Positions 53,601-64,000 of a stretch of DNA of 64,000 nt are shown here, one piece after another (within the stretch, counting starts at the first letter, position 1; every line of letters begins with the position of its first letter). This DNA is from Megaleporinus macrocephalus (Eukaryota > Chordata > Actinopteri > Characiformes > Anostomidae), in assembly GCA_021613375.1 (NCBI GenBank), contig CM038728.1:33837299-33901298 (forward strand), written 5' to 3'. The notes beneath the pieces are model-generated. The model was not told the DNA's origin, ran no database searches, and saw nothing but the letters and a program-made list of their open reading frames with translations. The position numbers and the translations under genes were made by a program.

Positions 53601-55450
53601 GGACTGAGGTCTGTTGTGTTGTTGATTTTGAAGACGGTGTTGGTGGGACTGAGGTCTGTTGTGTTTTTGATTTTGAAGACGGTGTTGGTGGGACTGAGGT
53701 CTGTTGTGTTGTTGATTTTGAAGACGGTGTTGGTGGGACTGAGGTCTGTTGTGTTGATTTTGAAGACTGTGTTGGTGGGACTGAGGTCTGTTGTGTTGTT
53801 GATTTTGAAGACGGTGTTGGTGGGACTGAGGTCTGTTGTGTTGTTGATTTTGAAGACGGTGTTGGTGGGACTGAGGTCTGTTGTGTTGTTGATTTTGAAG
53901 ACGGTGTTGGTGGGACTGAGGTCTGTTGTGTTGTTGATTTTGAAGACGGTGTTGGTGGGACTGAGGTCTGTTTTGTTGTTGATTTTGAAGACGGTGTTGG
54001 TGGGACTGAGGTCTGTTGTGTTGTTGATTTTGAAGACGGTGTTGGTGGGACTGAGGTCTGTTTTGTTGTTGATTTTGAAGACGGTGTTGGTGGGACTGAG
54101 GTCTGTTGTGTTGTTGATTTTGAAGACGGTGTTGGTGGGACTGAGGTCTGTTGTGTTGTTGATTTTGAAGACGGTGTTGGTGGGACTGAGGTCTGTTGTG
54201 TTGTTGATTTTGAAGACGCTGTTGGTGGGACTGAGGTCTGTTGTGTTGATTTTGAAGACGGTGTTGGTGGGACTGAGGTCTGTTGTGTTGTTGATTTTGA
54301 AGACGGTGTTGGTGGGACTGAGGTCTGTTGTGTTGTTGATTTTGAAGACGGTGTTGGTGGGACTGAGGTCTGTTGTGTTGTTTATTTTAAGAGGGTGTTG
54401 GTGGGACTGAGGTCTGTTGTGTTGTTGAGTTTGAAGACGGTGTTGGTGGGACTGAGGTCTGTTGTGTTGTGGATTTTGAAGACGGTGTTGGTGGGACTGA
54501 GGTCTGTTGTGTTGTGGATTTCAAGACGGTGTTGGTGGGACTGAGGTCTGTTGTGTTGTTGATTTTGAAGACGATGTTGGTGGGACTGAGGTCTGTTGTG
54601 TTGTTGAGTTTGAAGACGGTGTTGGTGGGACTGAGGTCTGTTTTGTTGTTGATTTTGAAGACGCTGTTGGTGGGACTGAGGTCTGTTGTGTTGTTGATTT
54701 TGAAGACGCTGTTGGTGGGACTGAGGTCTGTTGTGTTGTTGATTTTGAAGACGGTGTTGGTGGGACTGAGGTCTGTTGTGTTGTTGATTTTGAAGACGGT
54801 GTTGGTGGGACTGAGGTCTGTTGTGTTGTTGATTTTGAAGACGGTGTTGGTGGGACTGAGGTCTGTTGTGTTGTTGAGTTTGAAGACGGTGTTGGTGGGA
54901 CTGAGGTCTGTTGTGTTGTTGATTTTGAAGACGCTGTTGGTGGGACTGAGGTCTGTTGTGTTGTTGATTTTGAAGACTGTGTTGGTGGGACTGAGGTCTG
55001 TTGTGTTGTTGATTTTGAAGACGCTGTTGGTGGGACTGAGGTCTGTTGTGTTGTTGATTTTGAAGACGGTGTTGGTGGGACTGAGGTCTGTTGTGTTGTT
55101 TATTTTAAGACGGTGTTGGTGGGACTGAGGTCTGTTGTGTTGTGGATTTCAAGACGGTGTTGGTGGGACTGAGGTCTGTTGTGTTGTTGATTTTGAAGAC
55201 GGTGTTGGTGGGACTGAGGTCTGTTGTGTTGTGGATTTCAAGACGGTGTTGGTGGGACTGAGGTCTGTTGTGTTGTTTATTTTAAGAGGGTGTTGGTGGG
55301 ACTGAGGTCTGTTGTGTTGTTGAGTTTGAAGACGGTGTTGGTGGGACTGAGGTCTGTTGTGTTGTTGAGTTTGAAGACGGTGTTGGTGGGACTGAGGTCT
55401 GTTGTGTTGTTGATTTTGAAGACGGTGTTGGTGGGACTGAGGTCTGTTGT
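50693..55450. repeat. 45-bp minisatellite, about 105 copies, with higher-order structure
   Basis: Unit is GTTGGTGGGACTGAGGTCTG, then TTGTGTTGTTGATTTTGAAG, then ACGGT. Variants act as markers: TTTATTTTAAG, GTGGATTTCAAG, GTTTTTGATTTTG, GAGTTTGAAG, ACGCTG and a 42-bp unit (GTGTTGATTTTGAAGACTGT). The ordered series TTTATTTTAAG, GTGGATTTCAAG, GTTGATTTTG, GTTTTTGATTTTG recurs from about 51800, 52330, 53000 and 53535. Since 45 is divisible by three, very long open frames appear on both strands; they are not genes. Confidence 0.97.
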
Positions 55451-55454
55451 GCGT

Positions 55455-55795
55455 CAGGTGTGCGAGAGCGTCTTTAATAAAGGAGTGAAATAATGAAAGG
55501 CTCCAGAAATCCGACCTTCGCGTGTCTCTTCATCTGCAGCTAATCAAACCCAGTAAATGACTGTTTCCTAGCTGCTCGGCTGGCGAGCGCTCCGCCGCCC
55601 TGCGCTCCTCCTGAGTCGCTCTTCCTTCCCGAGGCCGAGCGTTACGTAAGCGTGTGTGCTGGAGAGCATTGAGGCGGAATTAGACGGTTACAGCGCTGAC
55701 AGTCAGCTCTGCAGCAGGAAGCAGAGGGGAGGAGGGATTTAGCCAAAACAGAGGCGTCTAATGACGTAACAGCTGATACAGTGTTCTCTTCACTA
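55455..55795. other. single-copy island; candidate conserved non-coding DNA
   Basis: Balanced composition, no repeats, no recognisable protein. GAGGCGGAATTAGACGG and TCTAATGACGTAACAG (CRE-like TGACGTAA) near 55670-55770 are the only notable motifs. Confidence 0.28.
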
Positions 55796-55804
55796 CCTGG
55801 CACT

Positions 55805-56850
55805 TTGGCCAGTTGCTAGCGTGTTGCTATGAGGTTGCTAAGTGGTTGCAGTGGTTTTCCAGCGGTTGCTGTGCCTGCAGTAGCACTACAAGTGGTTGCT
55901 ATGGTTGCGGTGGTGTTCCAGGTCGTTGCGGTGGTGTTCTAGATAGTTGCTGTGTTTGCAGTAGTGTTCCAGGTGGTTACTATGGTTGCATTGCTGTTCC
56001 ATGTGGTTGCAGTGGTGTTCCAGATGGTTGCTGTGGTTGCAGTAGTGTTCCAGTCGGTTGCTGTGGTTGCAGTAGTGTTCCAGGTGGTTGCTGTGTTTGT
56101 AGTAGTGCTCCAGGTGGTTGATGTTGTTGCAGTAGTGTTCCAGGTGGATGCTATGTTTGCAGTAGTACTCCAGGTGGCTGCAGTGGTGTTCCAGATGGTT
56201 GCTGTGGTTGCAGTAGTGTTCCAGGTGGTTGCTGTGTTTGTAGTAGTGCTCCAGGTGGTTGATGTTGTTGCAGTAGTGTTCCAGGTGGTTGCTATGTGTG
56301 CAGTGGTGTTCCAGGGGGATTGCTGTGTTTGCAGTAGCACTCCAGTCGGTTGCTGTGGTTGCAGTAGTGTTCCAGGTGGATGCTGTGTTTGCAGTAGCAC
56401 TCCAGTCGGTTGCTGTGGTTGCAGTTGTGTTCCAGGTGGTTGCTATGTGTGCAGTGGTGTTCCAGGGGGATTGCTGTGTTTGCACTAGCGCTCCAGGTGG
56501 TTGCAGTAGTACTCCAGGTGGTTGCAGTAGTGTTCCAGGTGGATTGCTGTGTTTGCGCTAGAGCTCGAGGTGGTTGCAGTAGTACTCCAGGTGGTTGCTG
56601 TGGTGCTCCAGATGGTTTCTGTGCTTGTAGTAGTGCTCAAGGTGGTTGATGTTGTTGTAATAGTGTTCCAGGTGGTTGCTATGTGTGCAGTGGTGTTCCA
56701 GGGGGTTGCAGTAGTGTTCCAGGTGGATTGCTGTGTTTGCGCTAGCACTCCAGGTGGTTGTAGTAGTACTCCAGGTGGTTGCTGTGGTGCTCCAGGCGGT
56801 TTCTGTGTTTGTAGTAGTGTTCCAGGTGGTTGCCAGGGCATGACTGGGCA
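55805..56850. repeat. 30-bp minisatellite GTGGTTGCTGTGGTTGCAGTAGTGTTCCAG
   Basis: About 34 copies of GTGGTTGCTGTGGTTGCAGT, then AGTGTTCCAG. The left edge (GTTGCTATGAGGTTGCTAAG) is of the dispersed GGTTGCT/AGCAACC family, so the array probably grew from that repeat. Blocks recur, for example near 56030-56140 and 56190-56260. The period is divisible by three, which explains the long cysteine/valine frames and the antisense threonine/histidine-rich frames. Confidence 0.95.
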
Positions 56851-57515
56851 GTTAATAGATAAACAGATAAACCCTGAGACAAGAGAGAGGTTCTAATAAG
56901 CCGCCGGGGGATTTGAATCTGGCCGTTGGGGTTTGACCCTGTGGTTTGTGTGGTTGCTCGGTGGCTCTTGCGGAGGTGTCGGCTCCTTTGACAGTGTGTG
57001 TTTCCCTTGATCAAGATTAAAGCGATGTGTGAAGCTACCTCGCGATCGGGAGAATGTCAGCTTCTCTCAGGATCAAACGCCCGCAGCCTGGAGCCCTGCA
57101 TTTCCCTCTGCAACTTAAAGCGTCTCCTCAACTCCGCCACCAATGCCACTTCAAGGTCAATGGACATTCAGCCTGGCCAGCGGAGCCTGGAAAGGAGCCG
57201 CGAGTATTGAGAGGGTGATTATGAGGTCGTGATTCAGATGAATGCTAATCATTTTGGAGGCATCAAAATGAAATGAACTCTCTATTAATTGATGACATTT
57301 GGTCTTTTTTCTAAATGCAACTCACAAGAAATTCTTTCTGTAGATGTTTCTCTTTCAAGCCGACTCTTCTGTACTCAGTTCTGCATAAACACAACCCCCA
57401 AATACTCTCGCTGCTCTGAATGGACCTTCAGTGTGGCCGGCAGGGTCTGTGGTCAGAAACAGTGAATACGGCTATTAGACTCTGCAGCATAAGGTGATCT
57501 ACTGTCTGCAGGTAT
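56851..57515. other. single-copy island 56990-57450; candidate conserved non-coding DNA
   Basis: Non-repetitive, with GAATGCTAATCATTTTGG, ATGAAATGAACTCTC and ATTAATTGATGACATTTGG near 57238-57300 (Hox/POU-like text). The open frame at 56998-57210 has no recognised domain. Confidence 0.32.
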
Positions 57516-57519
57516 ACCT

Positions 57520-59045
57520 GTATATTTCCAATAAAGTGGCCAGTTAGTGGAGGTACAAAGTGGGTGTTTCTAATAAAGTGGCCAGTAAGTGGAAGCACAA
57601 GGTGAAGGTTTCTAATATAGTGGCCAGTTAGTGGAAGCACAGGGTGGGTGTTTCTAATAAAGTGGCCAGTTAGTGGATGCAAAAAGTGAGTGTTTCTTAT
57701 AAAGTGGCCAGATAGTGGAAGCACAAAGTGGGTGTTTCTAATAAAGTGGCCAGTTAGTGGAAGCAAAAAGTGAGTGTTTCTTATAAAGTGGCCAGATAGT
57801 GGAAGCACAAAGTGGGTGTTTCTAATAAAGTGGCCAGATACTGGAATCACAATGTGATGTTTCTAATAAAGTGGCCAGTTAGTGGGGGTACAAAGTGAGT
57901 GTTTCTTATAAAGTGGCCAGATAGTGGAAGCACAAAGTGGGTGTTACTAATAAAGTGGCCAGTTAGTGGAAGCACAAAGTGGGTGTTTCTAATAAACTGG
58001 CCAGGTAGTGGAGGTACAAGGTGGGTGTTTCTAATAAAGTGGCCAGTTAGTGGAAGCACAAGGTAGGTGTTTCTAATAAAGTGGCCAGTTAGTGGAGGTA
58101 CAAGGTAGGTGTTTCTTATAAAGTGGCCAGATAGTGGAAGCACAAAGTGGGTGTTTCTAATAAAGTGGCCAGTTAGTGGAAGCAAAAAGTGAGTGTTTCT
58201 AATAAAGTGGCCAGATACTGGAATCACAATGAGATGTTTCTAATAAAGTGGCCAGTTAGTGGAGGTACAAAGTGAGTGTTTCTTATAAAGTGGCCAGATA
58301 GTGGAAGCACAAAGTGGGTGTTTCTAATAAAGTGGCCAGTTAGTGGAAGCACAAAGTGGGTGTTTCTAATAAACTGGCCAGGTAGTGGAAGTACAAGGTG
58401 GGTGTTTCTAATAAAGTGGCCAGTTAGTGGAAGCACAAGGTAGGTGTTTCTAATAAAGTGGCCAGTAAGTGGAAGCACAAGGTGGGTGTTTCCAATAAAG
58501 TGGCCAGGTAGTGGAGGTACAAGGTGGGTGTTTCTAATAAAGTGGCCAGTTAGTGGAAGCACAAGGTAGGTGTTTCTAATAAAGTGGCCAGTTAGTGGAG
58601 GTACAAGGTAGGTGTTTCTTATAAAGTGGCCAGATAGTGGAAGCACAAAGTGGGTGTTTCTAATAAAGTGGCCAGTTAGTGGAAGCAAAAAGTGAGTGTT
58701 TCTAATAAAGTGGCCAGATACTGGAATCACAATGTGATGTTTCTAATAAAGTGGCCACTTAGTGGAGGTACAAAGTGAGTGTTTCTTATAAAGTGGCCAG
58801 ATAGTGGAAGCACAAAGTGGGTGTTTCTAATAAAGTGGCCAGTTAGTGGAAGCACAAAGTGGGTGTTTCTAATAAACTGGCCAGGTAGTGGAAGTACAAG
58901 GTGGGTGTTTCTAATAAAGTGGCCAGTTAGTGGAAGCACAAGGTAGGTGTTTCTAATAAAGTGGCCAGTAAGTGGAAGCACAAGGTGGGTGTTTCCAATA
59001 AAGTGGCCAGGTAATGGAAGCACAAGGTAGATGTTTCTAATAATG
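57520..59045. repeat. 42-bp minisatellite with higher-order structure
   Basis: About 36 copies of GTGGCCAGTTAGTGGAAGCA, then CAAGGTGGGTGTTTCTAATA, then AA. CTAATAAAGTGGCC-GTGAGTG is known at the end of a dispersed fish/vertebrate repeat, so the unit is probably TE-derived. A one-base-short unit (GGAATCACAATGTGATGTTT) recurs at about 57843, 58220 and 58723, that is after 9 and 12 units, marking duplicated blocks. It shifts the reading frame, which is why the 14-residue-repeat minus frames (GHFIRNTHFVLPLT) end at these points. Confidence 0.96.
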
Positions 59046-59840
59046 AACATGAAGAAAGAGAAGAAGGTACGGCTGGCCATCCCGGGCAGATGGAGGGATG
59101 CGCCTCCTCCTCATTAGTAATAGGGTCCAGAGCAGGTCTATCATGTAGCTTACATTTAATTACAGATGACAGAAGGAGCTGTGGCCAAGGCTGACCGGCG
59201 CAGAGAAGTCGTCCCTCGGAACATCACCTCTGAACTCCGGACGTTCTTGCCAGGCACAGCAAGGTGTTGGTAAACAGGGTACGCGGTTACTGATCACAAA
59301 CAGAAACAGATGACTGGTCCCGGCGCCCCATCTCTCACGTGGCACCAGGGCATGACCGGGGACTGGAGAACAGGTTGGTTGAGAAGGTAACAGGTTTCGG
59401 ATCCAGATGCCTTTCTAACCTTTAGCCCCGTTCCCGTGTCTCTGAGGGGTAGAAGAGTGGCTCTCCTTTTCTCTTCCCTTCCTTTCAACACGGCGCTCGG
59501 TGGGCTGTACCGGGACGTAGTGTTGGCTATTGTCCACAGCATGGAATAATTCTCATTTCATGAATAAATATCACCAAATACAGTCACTTTCCAAGTGTTA
59601 CTCAGTTCCATTTGACCTCAGAGTGTTCTGAAGGTTTGGCTCTTCAGATTAAAGGAAGTTCTATGTGTATGAGGTATATGGTCAGTGTTCTCCAGTATAT
59701 AAACAGAATATGTTCATACGGAACTTGGTGCTCAACTTTTCCAAAAAACTCTCAACTGTAACAAGAACCCAACAGCTGTGTGAAAGAGACGGAGAGGCTC
59801 AAACCAAAGGATCTCAATCAGTGACTGTATATAGGATATA
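59046..59840. other. single-copy region; GC-richer island 59100-59570
   Basis: No gene recognised. Minus-strand open frames at 59160-59345 and 59294-59542 lack similarity. 59570-59840 is plain sequence. Confidence 0.25.
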
Positions 59841-59844
59841 TAGG

Positions 59845-60058
59845 ATATGGTCGCTGTCCAATGAAAAACAAGAATCTCCAAAATGACCAGAAACAGTCTT
59901 TACTTTGAGTGTAAGTCAATGGAACCTGATTTTATTTTTTCAGAAATGGAGCATTTCTATTGGTCCATTCATCCTAATTTTTACCCAATGTAAATAACAG
60001 CTGTTGTGTTCAAATGATGTAGATAAATAAAAATCAACAAAAATGGAGATATATAGTT
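59845..60058 (+). mobile_element. MITE of the GTCGCTGTCCAATG family
   Basis: Starts TATGGTCGCTGTCCAATGAA and contains TTTCTATTGGTCCATTCATC and AACAGCTGTTGTGTTCAAAT. The right terminus is lost after AATGGAGATATATAG. The best-preserved left terminus of the family in this window. Confidence 0.8.
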
Positions 60059-60099
60059 TGTGACCATAGTGACTTTAGTGACTTTATATACAGTGATTG

Positions 60100-60915
<816 letters not shown>

Positions 60916-61860
60916 CGGATATGACTGGATATATGATATATCAGGGATATACCTGATTGGCTGGAACATGTAGATGTCGTTGGTTCTTACTGGTGATGAA
61001 AATTTTGGATGCAAATAACAAGAAGCTTCTTTACTTATACAGACTTTCTTCATTATTAAACTTGAGTTTATAAACAATTATATAAAAATAGTGAATAAAA
61101 TTATTCTGCCACATATAAAGCTACCCTACAGAGAGCTACCGTGCAAATCCGTGCATTCGTTTGGGACATGAAATCCTAACGGCGTCTAATTTTACCCTCT
61201 TTTGATTTGAGCACACTTCCTGATATTTTATTTCCAAATTTGAGTGATGCTATGACCCCGACCAGCCCGCCAGATAATGCCTCCTTGCCCCGTCATAATG
61301 TGCAGGCATAATGGAATGGCTTGCTTTGTGTTCCGAGGCTGGGAAGCAGAGGATATTCCGAGATAAAGGCATTTGAGGATAAGAAGGGCCGGAAAAATGC
61401 AAAATTAAAATGTCACTGCAGCTTGCCAATCTGTTCAACAGCCCTAATCCTCTGTAACATTGTTGACCGCAAAGGCTGAACAGCACTTCAGCGAATTCAA
61501 TGGATCTGATTCCGCAGAAAAGCCGTTTTGTTTAAATGCTTCAAGTGCATGTAAAGCGGGATATTTTCAGACCGTTTCTTCTATTTAGACACACCGGCAC
61601 GGCCTCCCCGCTCGCCCCCAATCACGACAGGAACAGGCAGCACACGTTACATGCTGTGTTTGATCGCAAATATGAGTCAGTTCCTATGTAGGCCTTGTTT
61701 ACACTGCGTGAATATCCAGGCGAACAGATGTTCCCTCCGTGTTATCCCTCTGAGATGGCAGGAAATATTAGAAATGAGTTTGCTTTGGTATGTATACCAA
61801 TCTATTATATGATGTACACAATATTCTTTCCATGTTAAGCTCCTGTGTGTAGCTGTAGAT
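60916..61860. other. single-copy island 61100-61800; candidate conserved non-coding DNA
   Basis: Long non-repetitive stretch containing AAATCCTAACGGCGTCTAAT, GCCAGATAATGCCTCC, GTCATAATGTGCAGGCATAA, GATAAAGGCATTTGAGG and GAAAAATGCAAAATTAAAAT (octamer-like ATGCAAA). No coding evidence. With 34740-35625 it is one of the two most enhancer-like parts of the window by eye. Confidence 0.35.
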
Positions 61861-61904
61861 TTAATAATACATATAGAGCTCCGGTGCAGTGCAAGCAGAA
61901 CGAG

Positions 61905-63275
61905 CTTCAGAGTTATACAATCAACCTAATGAGAAACTGTACTCAGTTTATATACAATACCTACATTTAGAGTTATACATTCAACCTAATGAGAAACTGT
62001 AACTCAGTTTATATACAATACCTACATTTAGTTATACATTCAACCTTATGAGAAACTGTACTCAGTTTATATATCACAATATCTACATTTAGTTATACAT
62101 TCAACCTAATGAGAAACTGTAACTCAGTTTATATACAATACCTACATTTAGAGTTATACATTCAACCTAATGAGAAACTGTAACTCAGTTTATATACAAT
62201 ACCTACATTTAGAGTTATACATTCAACCTTACGAGAAACTGTACTCAGTTTATATATCACAATATCTACATTTAGAGATATACATTCAACCTAATGAGAA
62301 AATTTTACTCAGTTTATATACAATACCTACATTTAGAGTTATACATTCAACCTTACGAGAAACTGTACTCAGTTTATATACAATACCTACATTTAGATTT
62401 ATACATTCAAGCTAACAAGAAACGGTAACTCAGTTCATATAAAATACCTATATTTAGAATTATACATTCAACCTAATGAGAAACTGTAACTCAGTTTATA
62501 TACAATACCTACATTTAGTTATACATTCAACCTTATGAGAAACTGTACTCAGTTTATATATCACAATACCTACATTTAGAGTTATACATTCAACCTAATG
62601 AGAAACTGTAACTCAGTTTATATCACAATACCTACATTTAGAGTTATACATTCAACCTTATGAGAAACTGTACTCAGTTTATATATCACAATATCTACAT
62701 TTAGAGTTATACATTCAGCCTAATGAGAAACTGTACTCTGTTTATGTACAATACCTACATTTAGAGTTATACATTCAGCCTAATGAGAAACTGTACTCAG
62801 TTTATATACAATACCTATATTTAGAGTTATACATTCAACCTTATGAGAAACTGTACTCAGTTTATATACAATACCTACATTTAGAGTTATACATTCAACC
62901 TAATGAGAAACTGTACTCAGGTTATATACAATACCTACATTTAGAGTTATACATTCAGCCTAATGAGAAACTGTACTCAGGTTATATACAATACCTACAT
63001 TTAGAGTTATACATTCAGCCTAATGAGAAACTGTACTCTGTTTATGTACAATACCTACATTTAGAGTTATACATTCAGCCTAATGAGAAACTGTACTCAG
63101 GTTATATATCACTGTAACTACATTTAGAGTTATACATTCAACCTAATGAGAAACTGTACTCAGGTTATATATCACAGTAACTACATTTAGAGTTATACAT
63201 TCAACCTAATGAGAAACTGTACTCAGGTTATATATCACAGTAACTACATTTAGAGTTATACATTCAACCTCTGTT
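61905..63275 (+). repeat. 60-bp minisatellite, about 23 copies
   Basis: Unit is AGAGTTATACATTCAACCTA, then ATGAGAAACTGTACTCAGTT, then TATATACAATACCTACATTT. Variants are CTTATG/CTAATG, TGTAACTC/TGTACTC and TATATCACAATA/TATACAATA. The variant GGTTATATATCACAGTAACT occupies the right end only, so the array is zoned. One isolated inverted unit lies at 31632-31671. Confidence 0.96.
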
Positions 63276-63339
63276 TGTATTACAGGGTGCGTTATTTATA
63301 GCAGGTTATTCAATATAATTGAAGTAAAATAGAGAGGAG

Positions 63340-63475
63340 ATAAAGTCAGAGGGGAAAGTTAAGAGTGTGAGAAAGAAACAGAATGGGAGGGTGGTGAGAT
63401 AGAAAGAGATAGATAAAGAAAAAAGACAGTGAGAGAGAGTGAAAGAGTGAGAGAGAGTGAGAGAGAGAGAGAGTC
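63340..63475. repeat. GA-rich low-complexity tract
   Basis: AGAGAGTGAGAGAGAGAGAG-type sequence. 63480-63830 has no recognised feature. Confidence 0.85.
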
Positions 63476-63834
63476 TGCAGTATGTAATGTAGCGTGTTAG
63501 TGTCTAATGATAATGTCAGTCACAGTCAGTGAGGCCAGAAATGGTGGTAGGATCTATGCTACAGTAGAAACAGCTCGGTCTCGCTCGGCTTCCTCACAAA
63601 CTCTCAGCTCTGCTCAGCTCGGGCGCCTCTGGTCAGATTCCACGTCGTTGTTGATTTACTAAGTGTAAATAAGTTAAAACACATCTTCTGCACATCTTCT
63701 TTTTATTACCCTGTCATGTTTGCCAATTTTCGCAATCGGAATGTTGATCTGAATGCACTGATGTACCAAACATATTTGCTTTTACAAGAACAGCTCTATA
63801 GATTTCTATATCCTATTCTGGTTAATGTTTGTAT

Positions 63835-64000
63835 TTTTATTTAATGTATTTATTTATTCAGCCAGGCCTGACAGGCAATAAAGGAGAGAGAGAGAAAAAG
63901 AAAGAAGAAAGAAAAATAAATAAATAAAATAAGTAAACAATAATATATGAATAAATAATATGAATAAATAATTAAACAACTAAATAAACAAACAAATGAA
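63835..64000 (+). repeat. dispersed block with AGGCCTGACAGGCAATAAAG, plus AAATAAATA tail
   Basis: Same family as 42595-42700 in the opposite orientation: TTTATTTATTCAGCCAGGCC, then TGACAGGCAATAAAG, a GA run, and AAATAAATAAATA to the end of the window. Confidence 0.7.

Noticed and set aside
50903..55128. Very long open frames (up to 458 codons) with 15-residue repeats on the plus strand, and Ser/Thr/Pro-rich mucin-like repeats (STTQQTSVPPTPSSK) on the minus strand.
   Set aside because: They exist because the repeat period is 45 bp, a multiple of three, so any stop-free unit stays open in several frames on both strands. No signal peptide, unique N- or C-terminal domain or splice pattern accompanies them, and frames switch at every length variant.
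57428..59080. Minus-strand frames with 14-residue repeats (GHFIRNTHFVLPL).
   Set aside because: By-product of the 42-bp period. The frames end exactly where a 41-bp unit shifts the phase, with no sign of selection on the frame.

Overview
The window looks like nuclear DNA of a teleost fish. The evidence is a dense mixture of fish-type transposon remnants (Tc1/mariner, hAT, piggyBac-like and Kolobok-like elements, L2-type and other LINEs), a tRNA-like short repeat with a GGAT-rich 3' tail, long TA, CA and GATA-like microsatellites, and many kilobase-scale minisatellites. An ostariophysan such as a characin or catfish is plausible, but the sequence does not prove it. I find no intact host protein gene, no convincing splice-linked exon set, no rRNA or tRNA gene, and nothing bacterial such as an operon or CRISPR array. 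It reads as a gene desert or very long intron.

Layout. 1-0.66 kb is single-copy and rich in TAAT cores. 0.98-2.53 kb is a 20-bp minisatellite. 4.6-6.4 kb is a LINE reverse-transcriptase relic split by a TTAA-flanked, THAP-coding (Kolobok-like) transposon; a second copy of that transposon lies at 29.85-30.98 kb. 7.17-7.45 kb is a piggyBac-like MITE, 7.77-8.66 kb a hAT-like relic, and 9-11 kb a set of interleaved duplications. 12.27-12.73 kb is a Tc1 5' end. 12.8-14.9 and 17.2-18.1 kb are two more 20-bp arrays, each ending in the body of the tRNA-like repeat that seeded it; a fourth array is at 32.3 kb. 15.63-16.12 kb is a foldback mariner-type MITE. 19.0-20.5 kb is a 29-bp array. 21.8-25.7 kb holds several arrays. 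26.9-27.5 kb is a Tc1 transposase relic joined to an unclassified GC-rich insert. 33.0-33.9 kb is a minus-strand Tc1 relic. 35.6-36.7 kb is a 370-380 bp unit in three tandem copies. 37.2-38.4 kb is an inverted copy of that unit carrying two nested insertions. 39.4-40.4 kb is a GT-rich array. 41.5-43.2 kb is an inverted repeat around a Tc1 relic. 43.8-44.6 kb is an L2-type LINE end. 46.2-48.8 kb is a 2.6-kb one-strand purine tract. 49.8-50.7 kb is a LINE whose own coding motif has become a minisatellite. 50.7-55.45 kb is a 45-bp array of about 105 units with higher-order structure. 55.8-56.85 kb is a 30-bp array, 57.5-59.05 kb a 42-bp array with higher-order structure, 60.1-60.9 kb duplicated TA-rich DNA, and 61.9-63.3 kb a 60-bp array.

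Between these lie non-repetitive islands (about 0-0.66, 3.1-3.4, 6.4-6.8, 11.2-11.85, 16.56-17.05, 34.75-35.6, 38.4-38.75, 40.65-41.43, 45.6-46.18, 55.46-55.79, 57.0-57.45, 59.1-59.57 and 61.1-61.8 kb). Their mixed composition and homeodomain-like cores resemble conserved non-coding enhancers. This is a hypothesis from appearance only; alignment to other fish would decide it.

The main theme is that several tandem arrays can be traced to a specific piece of a transposable element: a Pol III A-box in the 20-bp arrays, the reverse-transcriptase YCN motif in the array at 50.1 kb, and a transposon end in the 42-bp array. Most long open frames in the window are by-products of arrays whose period is a multiple of three, or of low-complexity purine or TA tracts.
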